64,000 nt of DNA from NCBI GenBank assembly GCA_001510385.1, contig LFFE01000007.1, positions 124,001 to 188,000 on the forward strand. Direction: 5' to 3'. Position 1 is the first letter of the stretch. Each line of letters opens with the position of its first letter. Positions 7,266 through 15,492 of this stretch are shown piece after piece. The notes beneath the pieces were generated by a model, which searched no databases, was not told the DNA's origin, and was given only the letters and a program-made list of their open reading frames with translations. Origin of the DNA: Actinobacteria bacterium casp-actino5. Its GTDB lineage: Bacteria > Actinomycetota > Acidimicrobiia > Acidimicrobiales > Ilumatobacteraceae. Made by a program: the position numbers and the translations under genes.

Positions 7266-8783
7266 TCACGTTACCGAGACGATGATTTCCACACGGCGGC
7301 TGAGGACCTTGTCTTCAACCCCCTCAATAATGATGGGCTCGGCCGATCCAATTCCTTCTGAACGAACAACTGAACGCTCCAGACCCTGGCCAATCAGCAC
7401 ATTCGCGACAGCAGCCGCACGATCGGCGCTCAGTAGAAGGTTAGACGCGGGGACACCATCACTATCAGTGTGACCTCTCACAACAACTTCGATTCCAGGA
7501 ACACCGATTAGAAGTTGAGCGACGCGTTCGAGAACACGGTCACTTCCCCAGACAAACTCGGCTCTTCCCGACACAAAACTCACCGGAGACCCCGCAAGTA
7601 GTTCAGAAATCTCGTCATTGAGAGCATCAACTTCACCGGCAGTGACCGGTAGTCGAGGGGCAAGCAGAACTTCTGCACCAACTGAACGAGCGACAGCCTC
7701 CATTGCAGCCGCCCGATTTTCATCGAGGTAGGTGCCGGTGATGCGTATACCTACTTCTGAGATCCTAAGTTCACCTGTGTCGAGAGTCTCCAGCATTGCC
7801 GTCAGGATGCGCGAAATGGCACCCACCGAAATCACCTCCGCCAACAAATCAGGAATGTCCTCATCGATTACAGGCCCACGCCTTGGCTCAAAGGATCGAC
7901 CAGACTGCTCGACCAAGTCAGACACCATGATGAGAACATCATCGCTCAGGCTTGAACCCAATGCCTCAACAACATCGCTCGAGAAACTGACCTGAAGAAG
8001 TGGGAGCACGCCAGTTCCATCTGCCTGCAGCACCGTATCGATGAGCCAAATCTGACGCCCTCCAACTTCCAGAACCTCGATGACTTGGGCATATCGATCA
8101 ATCATTGTGACCCCGTCAACTATCTCTACTCTGCTCGTCTCAACCGAATCGAGCATGTGAATGTCCACGAGCGCAATCGTTGACGACGACTCACTCTCGA
8201 TTTCAGCCAATAGGTCAGCACCTAGTTGATCGAATGCCCCATCGACGGGTGCGAGCACCACTGAGATCCCACTCAGGCGATTCTCAAATCCAACCGACAG
8301 CAGTAACCGGGACATTGTCGTGAGTTCAGGGTCACTCTCAAGCACCGATACCAATAGCTCGTCATCATTGACAGGCAGCGCCTCAGTGGTAGTTGTTTCA
8401 CTTGATGACAAACCGAGTGTCGTTGTTGAACCAACGCTGGGGGTTGTCGTTACAGGTGCCGCTGTGCTTGACCCATCAACTGTTGGGGCACGAAGAACAC
8501 GACATGTGCGATCAGCGGCCATGGAATGAACACCGCGAACCAAGGCGAGGTTTGCCACAAGTTGAGCGGGGAACTCAACTGGAGAGGAACAAAAAACCGT
8601 CCCATCTTGGCCTGAGAAACTGATGCCATTGACCAACGGCTCAACAACGAGCGCACGTTCGAGAGTCCGGGCTTCTAGGTCCCGTTCAATCGAAGAGACA
8701 TAGAACGGTGCGCCTGTAACAAACAGTGCCGCAGCAGAAATGATGGCAAGAGCGAATGTCTTGCGAGATGGTGTTGGTGTCAG
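7266..8783 (-). CDS. Envelope protein with BON, fasciclin-like and OmpA domains (non-standard start)
   Basis: About 505 aa if it starts at the CTG at 8783. After a membrane anchor (KTFALAIISAAALFV) come a BON-like domain (VNGISFSGQDGT), a Thr/Ser-rich linker, a FAS1-like domain (SVVLAPVDGAFDQLG ... IWLIDTVLQAD), a second BON-like part and a C-terminal OmpA peptidoglycan-binding domain (VVVRGHTDSDG, then LLLSADRAAAV). The layout recalls mycobacterial ArfA. The only usual start, TTG at 8636, would cut off the membrane anchor and split the first BON domain. Upstream in frame there is no ATG, GTG or TTG before the stop at 8850-8852. The CTG at 8783 overlaps the erpA stop as CTGA. Start therefore uncertain; domains confident. 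Confidence 0.8.
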   Translation of the reverse strand: MTPTPSRKTFALAIISAAALFVTGAPFYVSSIERDLEARTLERALVVEPLVNGISFSGQDGTVFCSSPVEFPAQLVANLALVRGVHSMAADRTCRVLRAPTVDGSSTAAPVTTTPSVGSTTTLGLSSSETTTTEALPVNDDELLVSVLESDPELTTMSRLLLSVGFENRLSGISVVLAPVDGAFDQLGADLLAEIESESSSTIALVDIHMLDSVETSRVEIVDGVTMIDRYAQVIEVLEVGGRQIWLIDTVLQADGTGVLPLLQVSFSSDVVEALGSSLSDDVLIMVSDLVEQSGRSFEPRRGPVIDEDIPDLLAEVISVGAISRILTAMLETLDTGELRISEVGIRITGTYLDENRAAAMEAVARSVGAEVLLAPRLPVTAGEVDALNDEISELLAGSPVSFVSGRAEFVWGSDRVLERVAQLLIGVPGIEVVVRGHTDSDGVPASNLLLSADRAAAVANVLIGQGLERSVVRSEGIGSAEPIIIEGVEDKVLSRRVEIIVSVT

Positions 8784-9112
8784 GAGAAGCTCTGCCCGCA
8801 GCCACAGGTGCGGCTTGCGTTTGGATTCGTGATTGCGAATCCTGACTGGTCAAGCCCGTCTTTGTAGTCGAGTGTCGCGCCGACGAGTAGTTGAGCCGAT
8901 GCAGGGTCGACAACAACCTTCACTTCACGAAGATCTTGGCCATAGGTGGCTTGCTCATCGTCAGAGGCGACGTCACCGTCAAAAAACATCTCATAGGAGA
9001 ATCCGCTACAGCCACCCGGGCGCACGGCTACACGAAGCGCGAGTTCTTCCGCGCCCTCGCTATCGAGAAGATCTCGGACTTTTGAAGCTGCAGTGTCTGT
9101 AAGCGTGATCAT
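8780..9112 (-). CDS. erpA: Iron-sulfur cluster insertion protein (HesB/IscA type)
   Basis: A-type Fe-S carrier of 110 aa that delivers clusters to apoproteins. The three conserved Cys are present: RPGGCSGFSYEM and the C-terminal TCGCGQSFS. I chose the ATG at 9112 over longer possibilities because AGGAGG lies six bases upstream and family N-termini begin at this point (MITLTDTAASKV). It is divergent from mrp, another Fe-S carrier, with 73 bp between them, so the two may share a regulatory region. The stop overlaps the presumed start of the OmpA-family gene. Confidence 0.95.
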   Translation of the reverse strand: MITLTDTAASKVRDLLDSEGAEELALRVAVRPGGCSGFSYEMFFDGDVASDDEQATYGQDLREVKVVVDPASAQLLVGATLDYKDGLDQSGFAITNPNASRTCGCGQSFS

Positions 9113-9185
9113 GATGAACCTCCTGGACTCAACAAATTGTATACGCCAAGGCGACCCGTAGGCCACTCATGGCTAGTCTGATCCT

Positions 9186-10421
9186 ATGTCGGCTGAACGT
9201 ACGGCTCCGCCAACGATTGAAGAAGTGACCGAGGTGTTGTCGACGGTCATCGACCCAGAACTTGGTAGCGATGTTGTTTCACTTGGAATGATCCCGCGTA
9301 CTGAAATCTCCCCTGGGGGGCGGGTTCTCGTGGAGGTTCGACTCACCATTTCTGGATGTCCAATGCGGGCAGAGATAAAGAAGATGGTCGAGCAACGACT
9401 TCTTGTTCACCCCGGAGTTACAGAGGTTCGACTCGAATGGTCAGAAATGGACTCCAACGAGCGTTCCGCCGCAATGTCGACGGCTCGTGCGGCGGCTCGA
9501 GATCGTGCGCCAGAGACAGCGATCGGGCAGCGCTGTCAGGTCCTTGCTATCTCGAGCGGTAAAGGTGGGGTTGGTAAAAGCTCTGTCACGGTCAATCTCG
9601 CCGCCGGACTCGCAGAGCTGGGTTTCACCGTCGGAGTTCTCGATGCCGACATTTGGGGATTCTCTGTTCCCCGCTTACTTGGTATGAGCGACCGCCTTGA
9701 CGCGACTGAAGTTGATGGGCGGCCGCGCATCATTCCAAATCGACGGCAGATTGGAACTGGAGTGCTCGAGGTTGTTTCAACCGGATTCTTAGTTGAGGAG
9801 TCGACGGCTCTCATGTGGCGCGGCTTAATGCTGACAAAAGCCGTTGAACAATTTCTTCGAGATGTGGCCTGGGGCGATCTCGATTACCTGCTGATTGACA
9901 TGCCTCCGGGGACTGGTGATGTTCAGATGGGTCTCGCTCGTCTCCTCCCGCGGACTTCGCTTCTCGTCGTCACGACTCCGGCGACTGCTGCTCAGCGGGT
10001 GGCTCAACGTGCTGCCGATATGGCTCAGCGATCGTTTTTACCCGTGCTCGGCGTCATTGAGAATATGAGTGGGTTCATCTGTGAGCACGGAGATTTCCAC
10101 CCTGTATTTGGTGAAGGGGGAGGTCGAGCTCTCGCAGATGCCATTGATGTCCCTCTACTTGGATCAATTCCAATCGAAGCATCGGTGTCAGCGGGTGGCG
10201 ACAACGGTGAGCCCGTCATCCTCAGCGGGTTGGGATCTGCAGCAGCCGCATTGCGATCGATTGTTGATCAAATCGTTGACAGTGTCGCACCACCGATGGG
10301 CTCTGATGAGCAGCTTGATGGCTGCGCAACGAAGATCCTCGCTGCCTTCGATGACGCCTTTGCTACTGAAGATCAGCGGAATTTGGCGAATACAAATTCT
10401 GGGAGTGGCACCGAGTCATAG
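9186..10421 (+). CDS. mrp: Mrp/ApbC-type ATP-binding Fe-S carrier
   Basis: 411 aa. Residues 1-95 are a MIP18/DUF59 domain with ISGCPM. Residues about 118 onward form a deviant Walker A P-loop ATPase (SSGKGGVGKSS at 123-133, DADIWGFSVPRLLG, DYLLIDMPPGTGD). Family members bind and transfer Fe-S clusters. The usual CPxCG ligand motif after ENMSGF is reduced to a single Cys (FICEHGDFHP), as the second Cys is absent. The last 49 bases overlap the end of the opposing Nudix gene. Divergent erpA supports the Fe-S role. Confidence 0.93.
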   Translation: MSAERTAPPTIEEVTEVLSTVIDPELGSDVVSLGMIPRTEISPGGRVLVEVRLTISGCPMRAEIKKMVEQRLLVHPGVTEVRLEWSEMDSNERSAAMSTARAAARDRAPETAIGQRCQVLAISSGKGGVGKSSVTVNLAAGLAELGFTVGVLDADIWGFSVPRLLGMSDRLDATEVDGRPRIIPNRRQIGTGVLEVVSTGFLVEESTALMWRGLMLTKAVEQFLRDVAWGDLDYLLIDMPPGTGDVQMGLARLLPRTSLLVVTTPATAAQRVAQRAADMAQRSFLPVLGVIENMSGFICEHGDFHPVFGEGGGRALADAIDVPLLGSIPIEASVSAGGDNGEPVILSGLGSAAAALRSIVDQIVDSVAPPMGSDEQLDGCATKILAAFDDAFATEDQRNLANTNSGSGTES

Positions 10422-11257
10422 TCAGGATCTCCCGGTACGGCGATTCCAACTACATTTCCATCGGCGTCAGTCTTCATCCGGGGAAGAATGGTTTGTGGAA
10501 GACCCATCGCCTCACCACCTGCGAGCGCTGCATCTGCAGAATCAAATTCGCTCAACCATTCGAGATTTGCAACGGTCGGAGGGAACATCTGCAGTTCGCC
10601 AGCTTCCCAACGCTTCAGTGCATCCTGTGGTCGAACCCACAAACTGTCGATCGTCTCTCCGCCATCGTGCAGAGGCTCTTGGAGCTCGGGAGCCCGGGCG
10701 AGAAGAAAGCGAGTATCAAATCGACGACCTTCTCCAACAGGGGTGATCCAGTGGCTGACGAAGCCGATGACGTCAGTGACCAGTCGAAGATCATGCTGCG
10801 CGCATAACTCTGAGAGCGACTCAGTTCCTTGGTGGATTGCCTCTCGTGCCTCACTCATCGGTCCGACAATGTCGCCTTCAAACCTGATCATCTCGGTCTC
10901 GGTTGAACGACGGGCGAGCAGCACTCCAGCTTCTTCAAAGCTTTCGCGAATTGCGGCGACAATCCATGCAAGACCACCACTTTCGAGACCAAGCCGTGCC
11001 GAGGCTTGTGCATCGTCAAGCCCGTCGCAGATTTCTTCAAGTTCGTCAGCGTGATCAGTTCCGTCAACTTTCCCGCCCGGAAACACATACTGGCCACCAG
11101 CGAATGCCGCCGAGAGTGTTCGGCGCAACATGAACACCTCTGGCCCTTCAGCACCATCGCGCACCAACATCACCGTGGCGGCAGGGCGAACTGCGATATC
11201 TGCGGCGCGAGATCGCTCAGGTTGGTCCGGTGTTGCTGATGAGGTGTCGCTGGCCAT
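10373..11257 (-). CDS. Nudix hydrolase, NUDT7/NUDT19-like
   Basis: 294 aa. A Nudix fold hydrolysing a nucleoside diphosphate linked to another moiety. The Nudix box is interrupted: FPGGKVD is followed by an insert of roughly 40 residues before RESFEEAGVLLA, as seen in CoA-diphosphatase-like NUDT7/19 proteins. The N-terminus (VRPAATVMLVRDG ... VFMLRR) and the middle (WITPVGEGRRFDTRFLLA) also match that group. It is convergent and overlapping with mrp. CoA or acyl-CoA as substrate is an inference from the subgroup. Confidence 0.85.
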   Translation of the reverse strand: MASDTSSATPDQPERSRAADIAVRPAATVMLVRDGAEGPEVFMLRRTLSAAFAGGQYVFPGGKVDGTDHADELEEICDGLDDAQASARLGLESGGLAWIVAAIRESFEEAGVLLARRSTETEMIRFEGDIVGPMSEAREAIHQGTESLSELCAQHDLRLVTDVIGFVSHWITPVGEGRRFDTRFLLARAPELQEPLHDGGETIDSLWVRPQDALKRWEAGELQMFPPTVANLEWLSEFDSADAALAGGEAMGLPQTILPRMKTDADGNVVGIAVPGDPDYDSVPLPEFVFAKFR

Positions 11258-11295
11258 AAGACGACCGTACTTCGCTGCTGACGCTTCTACCGAGG

Positions 11296-12144
11296 TCAGA
11301 CGTCGTTCTCACCCACAGTCTCCGAGTCTCTGCCGAGGCGAGCGTACGTCGCTGATGCAATCACAATCGCCCCAAGTACAACAGCAACATTTTGCCAGTT
11401 GTTATTCAGGCTGGTGATGACACGCCGCTGGAATTGTTCAACAGCAACCGTGATCGGGTCGCTCTCGCCGTTGACGTCGACCACCCAGAAGTAGTAAGCG
11501 AGATATAGACCCGACAACACCACGAAGACTCCAGCAATCGTTTCGACACGATGCATACCCCGCCGCAACACTCCCAGTAGTCCAATTTTGGCGACTGCAA
11601 GTGAGACCGTTAGCGCCGTAATCAGCAACCCCATTCCAGCGGCATATGCCGCGACATTTCCAAGCGCTCCAAAAACCCCGTTGCTTCGCACAGCAATCAG
11701 GGTGGGTAAGAACAACCCAATGGTGCAGCCCAGCGAGGCCACTGCGTAGGCGACGCCGAAGAGGAACATTGAGCGAACCCCTCGATCGCGCCCACCTACG
11801 TCAAGTCGTGGCAGTGCGAGCCCAACTCCGCGGCCCGTCAACATCGCGATTCCGAGTACCACAAGACCCACTGCAATCACAATTGTTGCGTAGCGAGCAT
11901 TCTGCTGAATCCATGAGGTGAAGTTGTAGGTCACGAGACCAACAACGATGAATACCGACATGAATCCTGCCGTGAGTGCCGAGCTCACTACCAGCGCTCG
12001 CCGAATACTCGCCCTTCGGACTCCGAGACCGGCCGACACCTCAGATGTATCGGCGCCAAGAAAAAACATGAGATACGTCGGCAACAGTACAAACCCGCAG
12101 GGGTTGACCGCAGCAACAAGCCCTCTCAGAAACGACAGTGTCAT
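11296..12144 (-). CDS. ccdA: CcdA/DsbD-like transmembrane thiol-redox protein
   Basis: 282 aa and six or more membrane helices. The family moves reducing equivalents from cytoplasmic thioredoxin across the membrane. Signature NPCGFVLLPTYLMFFLG lies in the first helix, and the partner Cys is in ASLGCTIGLFLPT in the fourth. It overlaps the upstream TlpA-like gene by four bases (ATGA), a classic pair serving cytochrome c maturation or extracytoplasmic thiol reduction. This fits the heme c-carrying proteins encoded elsewhere in the window. Confidence 0.9.
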   Translation of the reverse strand: MTLSFLRGLVAAVNPCGFVLLPTYLMFFLGADTSEVSAGLGVRRASIRRALVVSSALTAGFMSVFIVVGLVTYNFTSWIQQNARYATIVIAVGLVVLGIAMLTGRGVGLALPRLDVGGRDRGVRSMFLFGVAYAVASLGCTIGLFLPTLIAVRSNGVFGALGNVAAYAAGMGLLITALTVSLAVAKIGLLGVLRRGMHRVETIAGVFVVLSGLYLAYYFWVVDVNGESDPITVAVEQFQRRVITSLNNNWQNVAVVLGAIVIASATYARLGRDSETVGENDV

Positions 12145-12740
12145 GCGTCCACGCCTCCTACAACGCCAAAATATACACCGATTGCTGTGGTCAATTCATC
12201 AGCGGTGAGAACCCCAGCATCACCAAGAATTTGGCCCTGAGCATTAACGAACACCGTGTACGGAAAGCCGACTGTTCCGAGGGCATCGGTGAGTTCGGCG
12301 AGCGGATCTCGGTAGAGGTCGTATGTGACTCCCATTTGGGAAGCAAACTTGGTCATTGCCTCTGCAGAATCGACAGGGTTAATTCCGATGAATACGACGT
12401 CGTCTCCGAATTGCTCATTGACTGCGGCGAAGTCTGGCATTTCACGGCGACATGGAGGGCACGCCGCGAACCACAGATTGACCACCATTGGCTTCCCGAT
12501 CAAGTCCGATGAGTTCACAGTTCCCCCGCCAACGTCAACGATGTCAACAGATGGAAAGAACGCGCGGGTGACGACTTCGCCTTCTTCTGAAAGCTGATAT
12601 TCGCCAGGATTTGTAAGAACTGCGTCGACTTCATCATCAACGAGGGCATCACGAACCTCTGGTGCACCAACTGCAACGAGCCCAACCATCACGATGCCCA
12701 TCGCAATCGCAAAGAGACGTAGACGGGTGGACCGGTTCAC
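12141..12740 (-). CDS. TlpA/ResA-like membrane-anchored thioredoxin
   Basis: 199 aa. One N-terminal membrane anchor (residues about 8-27), then a redoxin domain with the active site WFAACPPCRREMPDF (CxxC as CPPC) and the cis-Pro segment GTVGFPYTVFVNAQG. The protein likely acts outside the membrane, receiving electrons from the overlapping CcdA and reducing apocytochrome c or copper-site thiols. Which target is used is inference. Confidence 0.9.
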   Translation of the reverse strand: MNRSTRLRLFAIAMGIVMVGLVAVGAPEVRDALVDDEVDAVLTNPGEYQLSEEGEVVTRAFFPSVDIVDVGGGTVNSSDLIGKPMVVNLWFAACPPCRREMPDFAAVNEQFGDDVVFIGINPVDSAEAMTKFASQMGVTYDLYRDPLAELTDALGTVGFPYTVFVNAQGQILGDAGVLTADELTTAIGVYFGVVGGVDA

Positions 12741-12752
12741 CCTGACAGACTA

Positions 12753-13109
12753 TTAGGCAACCAAGTGAGGTGGCACGGGCACCTCATCAACCACAAGGGT
12801 CTCTCGCTTCACTTTTGTTGGGCGGCCTCGTCGAGGCCGGTCCTCAACGATGACGCCATCCATGAGAAGTTGTCCGCCCCATACGCCATACGTCTCACTT
12901 CGTTGAAGAGCCCCGCTCAAGCAGTCTTCGGCCAACCGACAGCGGCTGCAAATTGCTTTTGCTCTGGCGAGTTCGTGCGCATGATCCGAGAAGAACAGGT
13001 ACGCGAGCCCACCTTCTCCATCTGAGCAGCGTGCACGATCAAGTTGCAGTGGTTGGGTGTCGGGAAACTCTGGAATTTCAATCTGAATGCTCATGCCTGT
13101 CAAGAGCAC
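12753..13109 (-). CDS. WhiB-family iron-sulfur transcriptional regulator
   Basis: 118 aa. Four conserved Cys for a 4Fe-4S cluster: DRARC near residue 28, then the CSRCRLAEDC set. The GVWGG turn follows at about residue 75, then a basic AT-hook-like tail (RPRRGRPTK). Such proteins are restricted to Actinobacteria and their phages and act with the primary sigma factor. The start is GTG at 13109, with GAGGAA 11 bases upstream; an ATG at 13094 (MSIQIEIPEF) is an alternative. Which WhiB subclass it belongs to I cannot say. Confidence 0.93.
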   Translation of the reverse strand: MLLTGMSIQIEIPEFPDTQPLQLDRARCSDGEGGLAYLFFSDHAHELARAKAICSRCRLAEDCLSGALQRSETYGVWGGQLLMDGVIVEDRPRRGRPTKVKRETLVVDEVPVPPHLVA

Positions 13110-13134
13110 GAACGTTCAGATTCCTCGCACTTTT

Positions 13135-14109
13135 TTACATTCTCAGCAAGATTTTCCCGACGTTTGCATCTGCCTCCATGTGGCGATGTGCATCAGCGAT
13201 GTCGTTGAGATCAAATGTCGTGTCGATGACGGGCTTCATGTCGCCAGATTCAAACCGAGGCAGCATCTGTGCGGCGAAGCCTTGCACCGCAGCAATCTTT
13301 TGCTCAATCGGCCGATTGCGAAGCGTGGTACCAATCCAGGTCGCACGTTTGGCGAGAATCAATCCCGTGGTGATCGAAGACGCCGCCCCACCCATAAGAC
13401 CTACCTGCATGATGGTGCCCTGGGAGGCGAGCGCTCGAAGGTTTCGGTCTGATTCTTCTCCGCCGATGACATCAAGGATGACGTTCATGCCTTGCGGTAC
13501 TGCTGCCTGCAGTTCGGACAGCCAATCAGATGGCGATCGCTCAATCACCAGATCGGCTCCGAGCGCTCGGCAGGCATCGGCCTTACGAGCGGAACACGTC
13601 ACCGCGATGTGTGCACCAATCGATTTAGCGATCTGAATCGCTGCGGTACCGACACCACTTGCACCGGCATGCACGAGAGCCCATGCTCCAGAGGTCAGCC
13701 CACCTTGCCCAATGAGCGCATCCCATGCGGTTACAAACACCTCAGGGATTCCAGCCATCTCGTCATCAGCAACTGCGGTCGGTACAGACATCGCCATTCG
13801 TTCGTGCGTGATCACCATCTCGGCGTTACACGCACCTGCTTCGATTCCCATCACTCGGTCACCTACCGACCAGCGGGTGACGCGAGATCCAACCGATTCG
13901 ACAAACCCGGCATATTCGAGACCGAGAATTTCGTGTTCACGCTTGATCGGGTCGGGGTACCCACCCTGACGTTGCAGGGTGTCAGCTCGATTGCACGCGC
14001 TATACGACACCGCGACACGAATCTCATCTGGCCCAGGAATCGGATCAGGGACATCCTTCACCACAATGACTTCTGGTCCCCCGTACTGTTCTACAACTGC
14101 TGCTCGCAT
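13135..14109 (-). CDS. NAD(P)H:quinone oxidoreductase, PIG3/zeta-crystallin type
   Basis: 324 aa from the ATG at 14109, which matches family N-termini (MRAAVVEQYGGPEV). Medium-chain dehydrogenase without zinc ligands: CNRADTLQRQGGYPDP is the PIG3 signature and GASGVGTAAIQIAKSIGAH the nucleotide-binding loop. It reduces quinone-like compounds using NADPH. A longer frame to 14145 is open but adds residues unlike the family. No obvious ribosome site. Confidence 0.87.
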   Translation of the reverse strand: MRAAVVEQYGGPEVIVVKDVPDPIPGPDEIRVAVSYSACNRADTLQRQGGYPDPIKREHEILGLEYAGFVESVGSRVTRWSVGDRVMGIEAGACNAEMVITHERMAMSVPTAVADDEMAGIPEVFVTAWDALIGQGGLTSGAWALVHAGASGVGTAAIQIAKSIGAHIAVTCSARKADACRALGADLVIERSPSDWLSELQAAVPQGMNVILDVIGGEESDRNLRALASQGTIMQVGLMGGAASSITTGLILAKRATWIGTTLRNRPIEQKIAAVQGFAAQMLPRFESGDMKPVIDTTFDLNDIADAHRHMEADANVGKILLRM

Positions 14110-14149
14110 GTGATGAGTGTCGTCGGCGGAACACCCCCGCGTCAATCGT

Positions 14150-14731
14150 TCAGGCCTGAGAATTTTTCTCTAGTGCTTCGCTGACCTCTTCAGATGAGCG
14201 AAATACAACCTGCTGGTAGTGCTGCAACTCGGCAACACTCTCTTTGATGTCATCGAGTGCTCGATGCGAATTTGGCTTCCACGGCCGCCGCGCATTTGCC
14301 TCTGGATACCAGCGACGCACCAGTTCTTTGATGCTGGACACGTCGACGCTGCGGTAGTGAAGATAGTTCTCGATCTCGGGGAGATAGCGAGCCAGGAACC
14401 GACGGTCAGTTCCGATTGAGTTACCGCATAGGGGAACCGTTCCAGCGTCGGGGCAATGCTCTTTGATGAACTCGAGGGTCTGTCGGCCGGCTTCTTCAAG
14501 TGTCAATGTTGACGAAGAAATTTGCTCAAGCAAGCCTGAATCTGTGTGCATCTTCATCACAACTTCGTTCATCTTGTTCAGCACATCGTCAGGCTGGTGG
14601 ATCACAAGATCAGGGCCTTCGGCGACAATGTTCAAGTCGTCGTCTGTGATGATCGTTGCGATCTCCACGATGACGTCACTCATGTGATCAAGCCCGGTCA
14701 TTTCGAGATCCATCCATACCAACACGTTCAT
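14150..14731 (-). CDS. orn: Oligoribonuclease
   Basis: 193 aa from the ATG at 14731 (MNVLVWMDLEMTGLD). DEDDh 3'-5' exoribonuclease degrading 2-5 nt RNA and pGpG. Exo I is WMDLEMTGLD, exo II includes GNSIGTDRRFLARYLP and exo III is HRALDDIKES, with VDVSSIKEL between. No Shine-Dalgarno is apparent before the start. It faces away from the poly-gamma-glutamate hydrolase gene with 80 bp between them. Confidence 0.95.
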   Translation of the reverse strand: MNVLVWMDLEMTGLDHMSDVIVEIATIITDDDLNIVAEGPDLVIHQPDDVLNKMNEVVMKMHTDSGLLEQISSSTLTLEEAGRQTLEFIKEHCPDAGTVPLCGNSIGTDRRFLARYLPEIENYLHYRSVDVSSIKELVRRWYPEANARRPWKPNSHRALDDIKESVAELQHYQQVVFRSSEEVSEALEKNSQA

Positions 14732-14811
14732 GATGTTACGTGCCAATATGCGCGATCTGCAGATGTGAGATCCAGTCGGCACAACTGATCGCAATCTGAC
14801 ACCATGGTCAT

Positions 14812-15426
14812 ATGGCTCCCACAACCCTCGCAGAACTACTTGCGATGGAAGGAGTGCACGAAGAACTAGCAATACGTTCAACGTTTGGCTTCATGGCATT
14901 TCATGGTGGCGGTCTCGAAGCGGTCACCGACACGATCGCACGAGCAGCTGCTGAAGAAGCGAACGCGTCGTATTACGGAGTACTGCATCCCGACAATGAT
15001 CCGCCCCATCTTCCATCAACGCGCTTCCGTCCTGATGAATCGCAAATGTTGACAGATTTCATCAACCATGTTGATGTTGTCGTCACCATTCACGGCTTTG
15101 GCCGACGAGGACTATTCACCTCATTGCTGCTCGGCGGAACGAATCGTGATCTCGCAACACATGTCGCCGACACGCTTCGTCCAAGGCTCCCGGCCTATCA
15201 ACTCATTGACGACGTCGATGAAATACCACAGAATCTTCGCGGTTTGCACCCCAATAACCCGGTGAACCTTCCACGACAAGGAGGCGTGCAGATCGAATTA
15301 CCTCCACGTGTGCGGGGGTCGTCTCCACTCTGGTGGGACTGGGAAGGCGGGCTCACGCCACACACAGAGTTGCTGATTGAGGGATTAGCCGAAGCGGCTC
15401 AAACCTGGCAACTGTCTACGTCGTAA
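14812..15426 (+). CDS. Poly-gamma-glutamate hydrolase family protein
   Basis: 204 aa. Zinc peptidase-like family first known from phage PghP and found in bacterial genomes. Signatures are FMAFHGGGLEAVTDTIA (HGG metal site), VVTIHGFGRRG and GVQIELPPRVR near the C-terminus. No signal peptide, so cytoplasmic. It stands alone between orn and a WXG100 gene. Real substrate in this organism is unknown; the phage-type fold alone is not evidence of a prophage because no other phage genes are present. Confidence 0.85.
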   Translation: MAPTTLAELLAMEGVHEELAIRSTFGFMAFHGGGLEAVTDTIARAAAEEANASYYGVLHPDNDPPHLPSTRFRPDESQMLTDFINHVDVVVTIHGFGRRGLFTSLLLGGTNRDLATHVADTLRPRLPAYQLIDDVDEIPQNLRGLHPNNPVNLPRQGGVQIELPPRVRGSSPLWWDWEGGLTPHTELLIEGLAEAAQTWQLSTS

Positions 15427-15430
15427 TTTC

Positions 15431-15478
15431 CTCACAACTGTGAGCGGTGGGCTCCCTGCAGCGAACCTTCTCACAGAA
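15431..15478 (+). promoter_or_regulatory. Inverted repeats upstream of the WXG100 gene
   Basis: A perfect inverted repeat CTCACA-AC-TGTGAG occupies 15431-15444, and a second, TTCT-CAC-AGAA, occupies 15468-15478, sharing a CTCACA core. They lie in the 66-bp gap before the WXG100 start. They could be an operator. The first could equally be a weak stem after the upstream gene, but it lacks a T run. Confidence 0.35.
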
Positions 15479-15492
15479 ATCGAGGAACCAAC

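Noticed and set aside
10069-10746. 225-codon frame on the plus strand across the end of mrp
   Set aside because: It shadows mrp and the opposing Nudix gene in another frame, has no domain features and no ribosome site.
13097-13110. TTGACA near the whiB start as a -35 element
   Set aside because: It overlaps the first codons of whiB when read on that strand and has no -10 partner at the right distance before any gene start.
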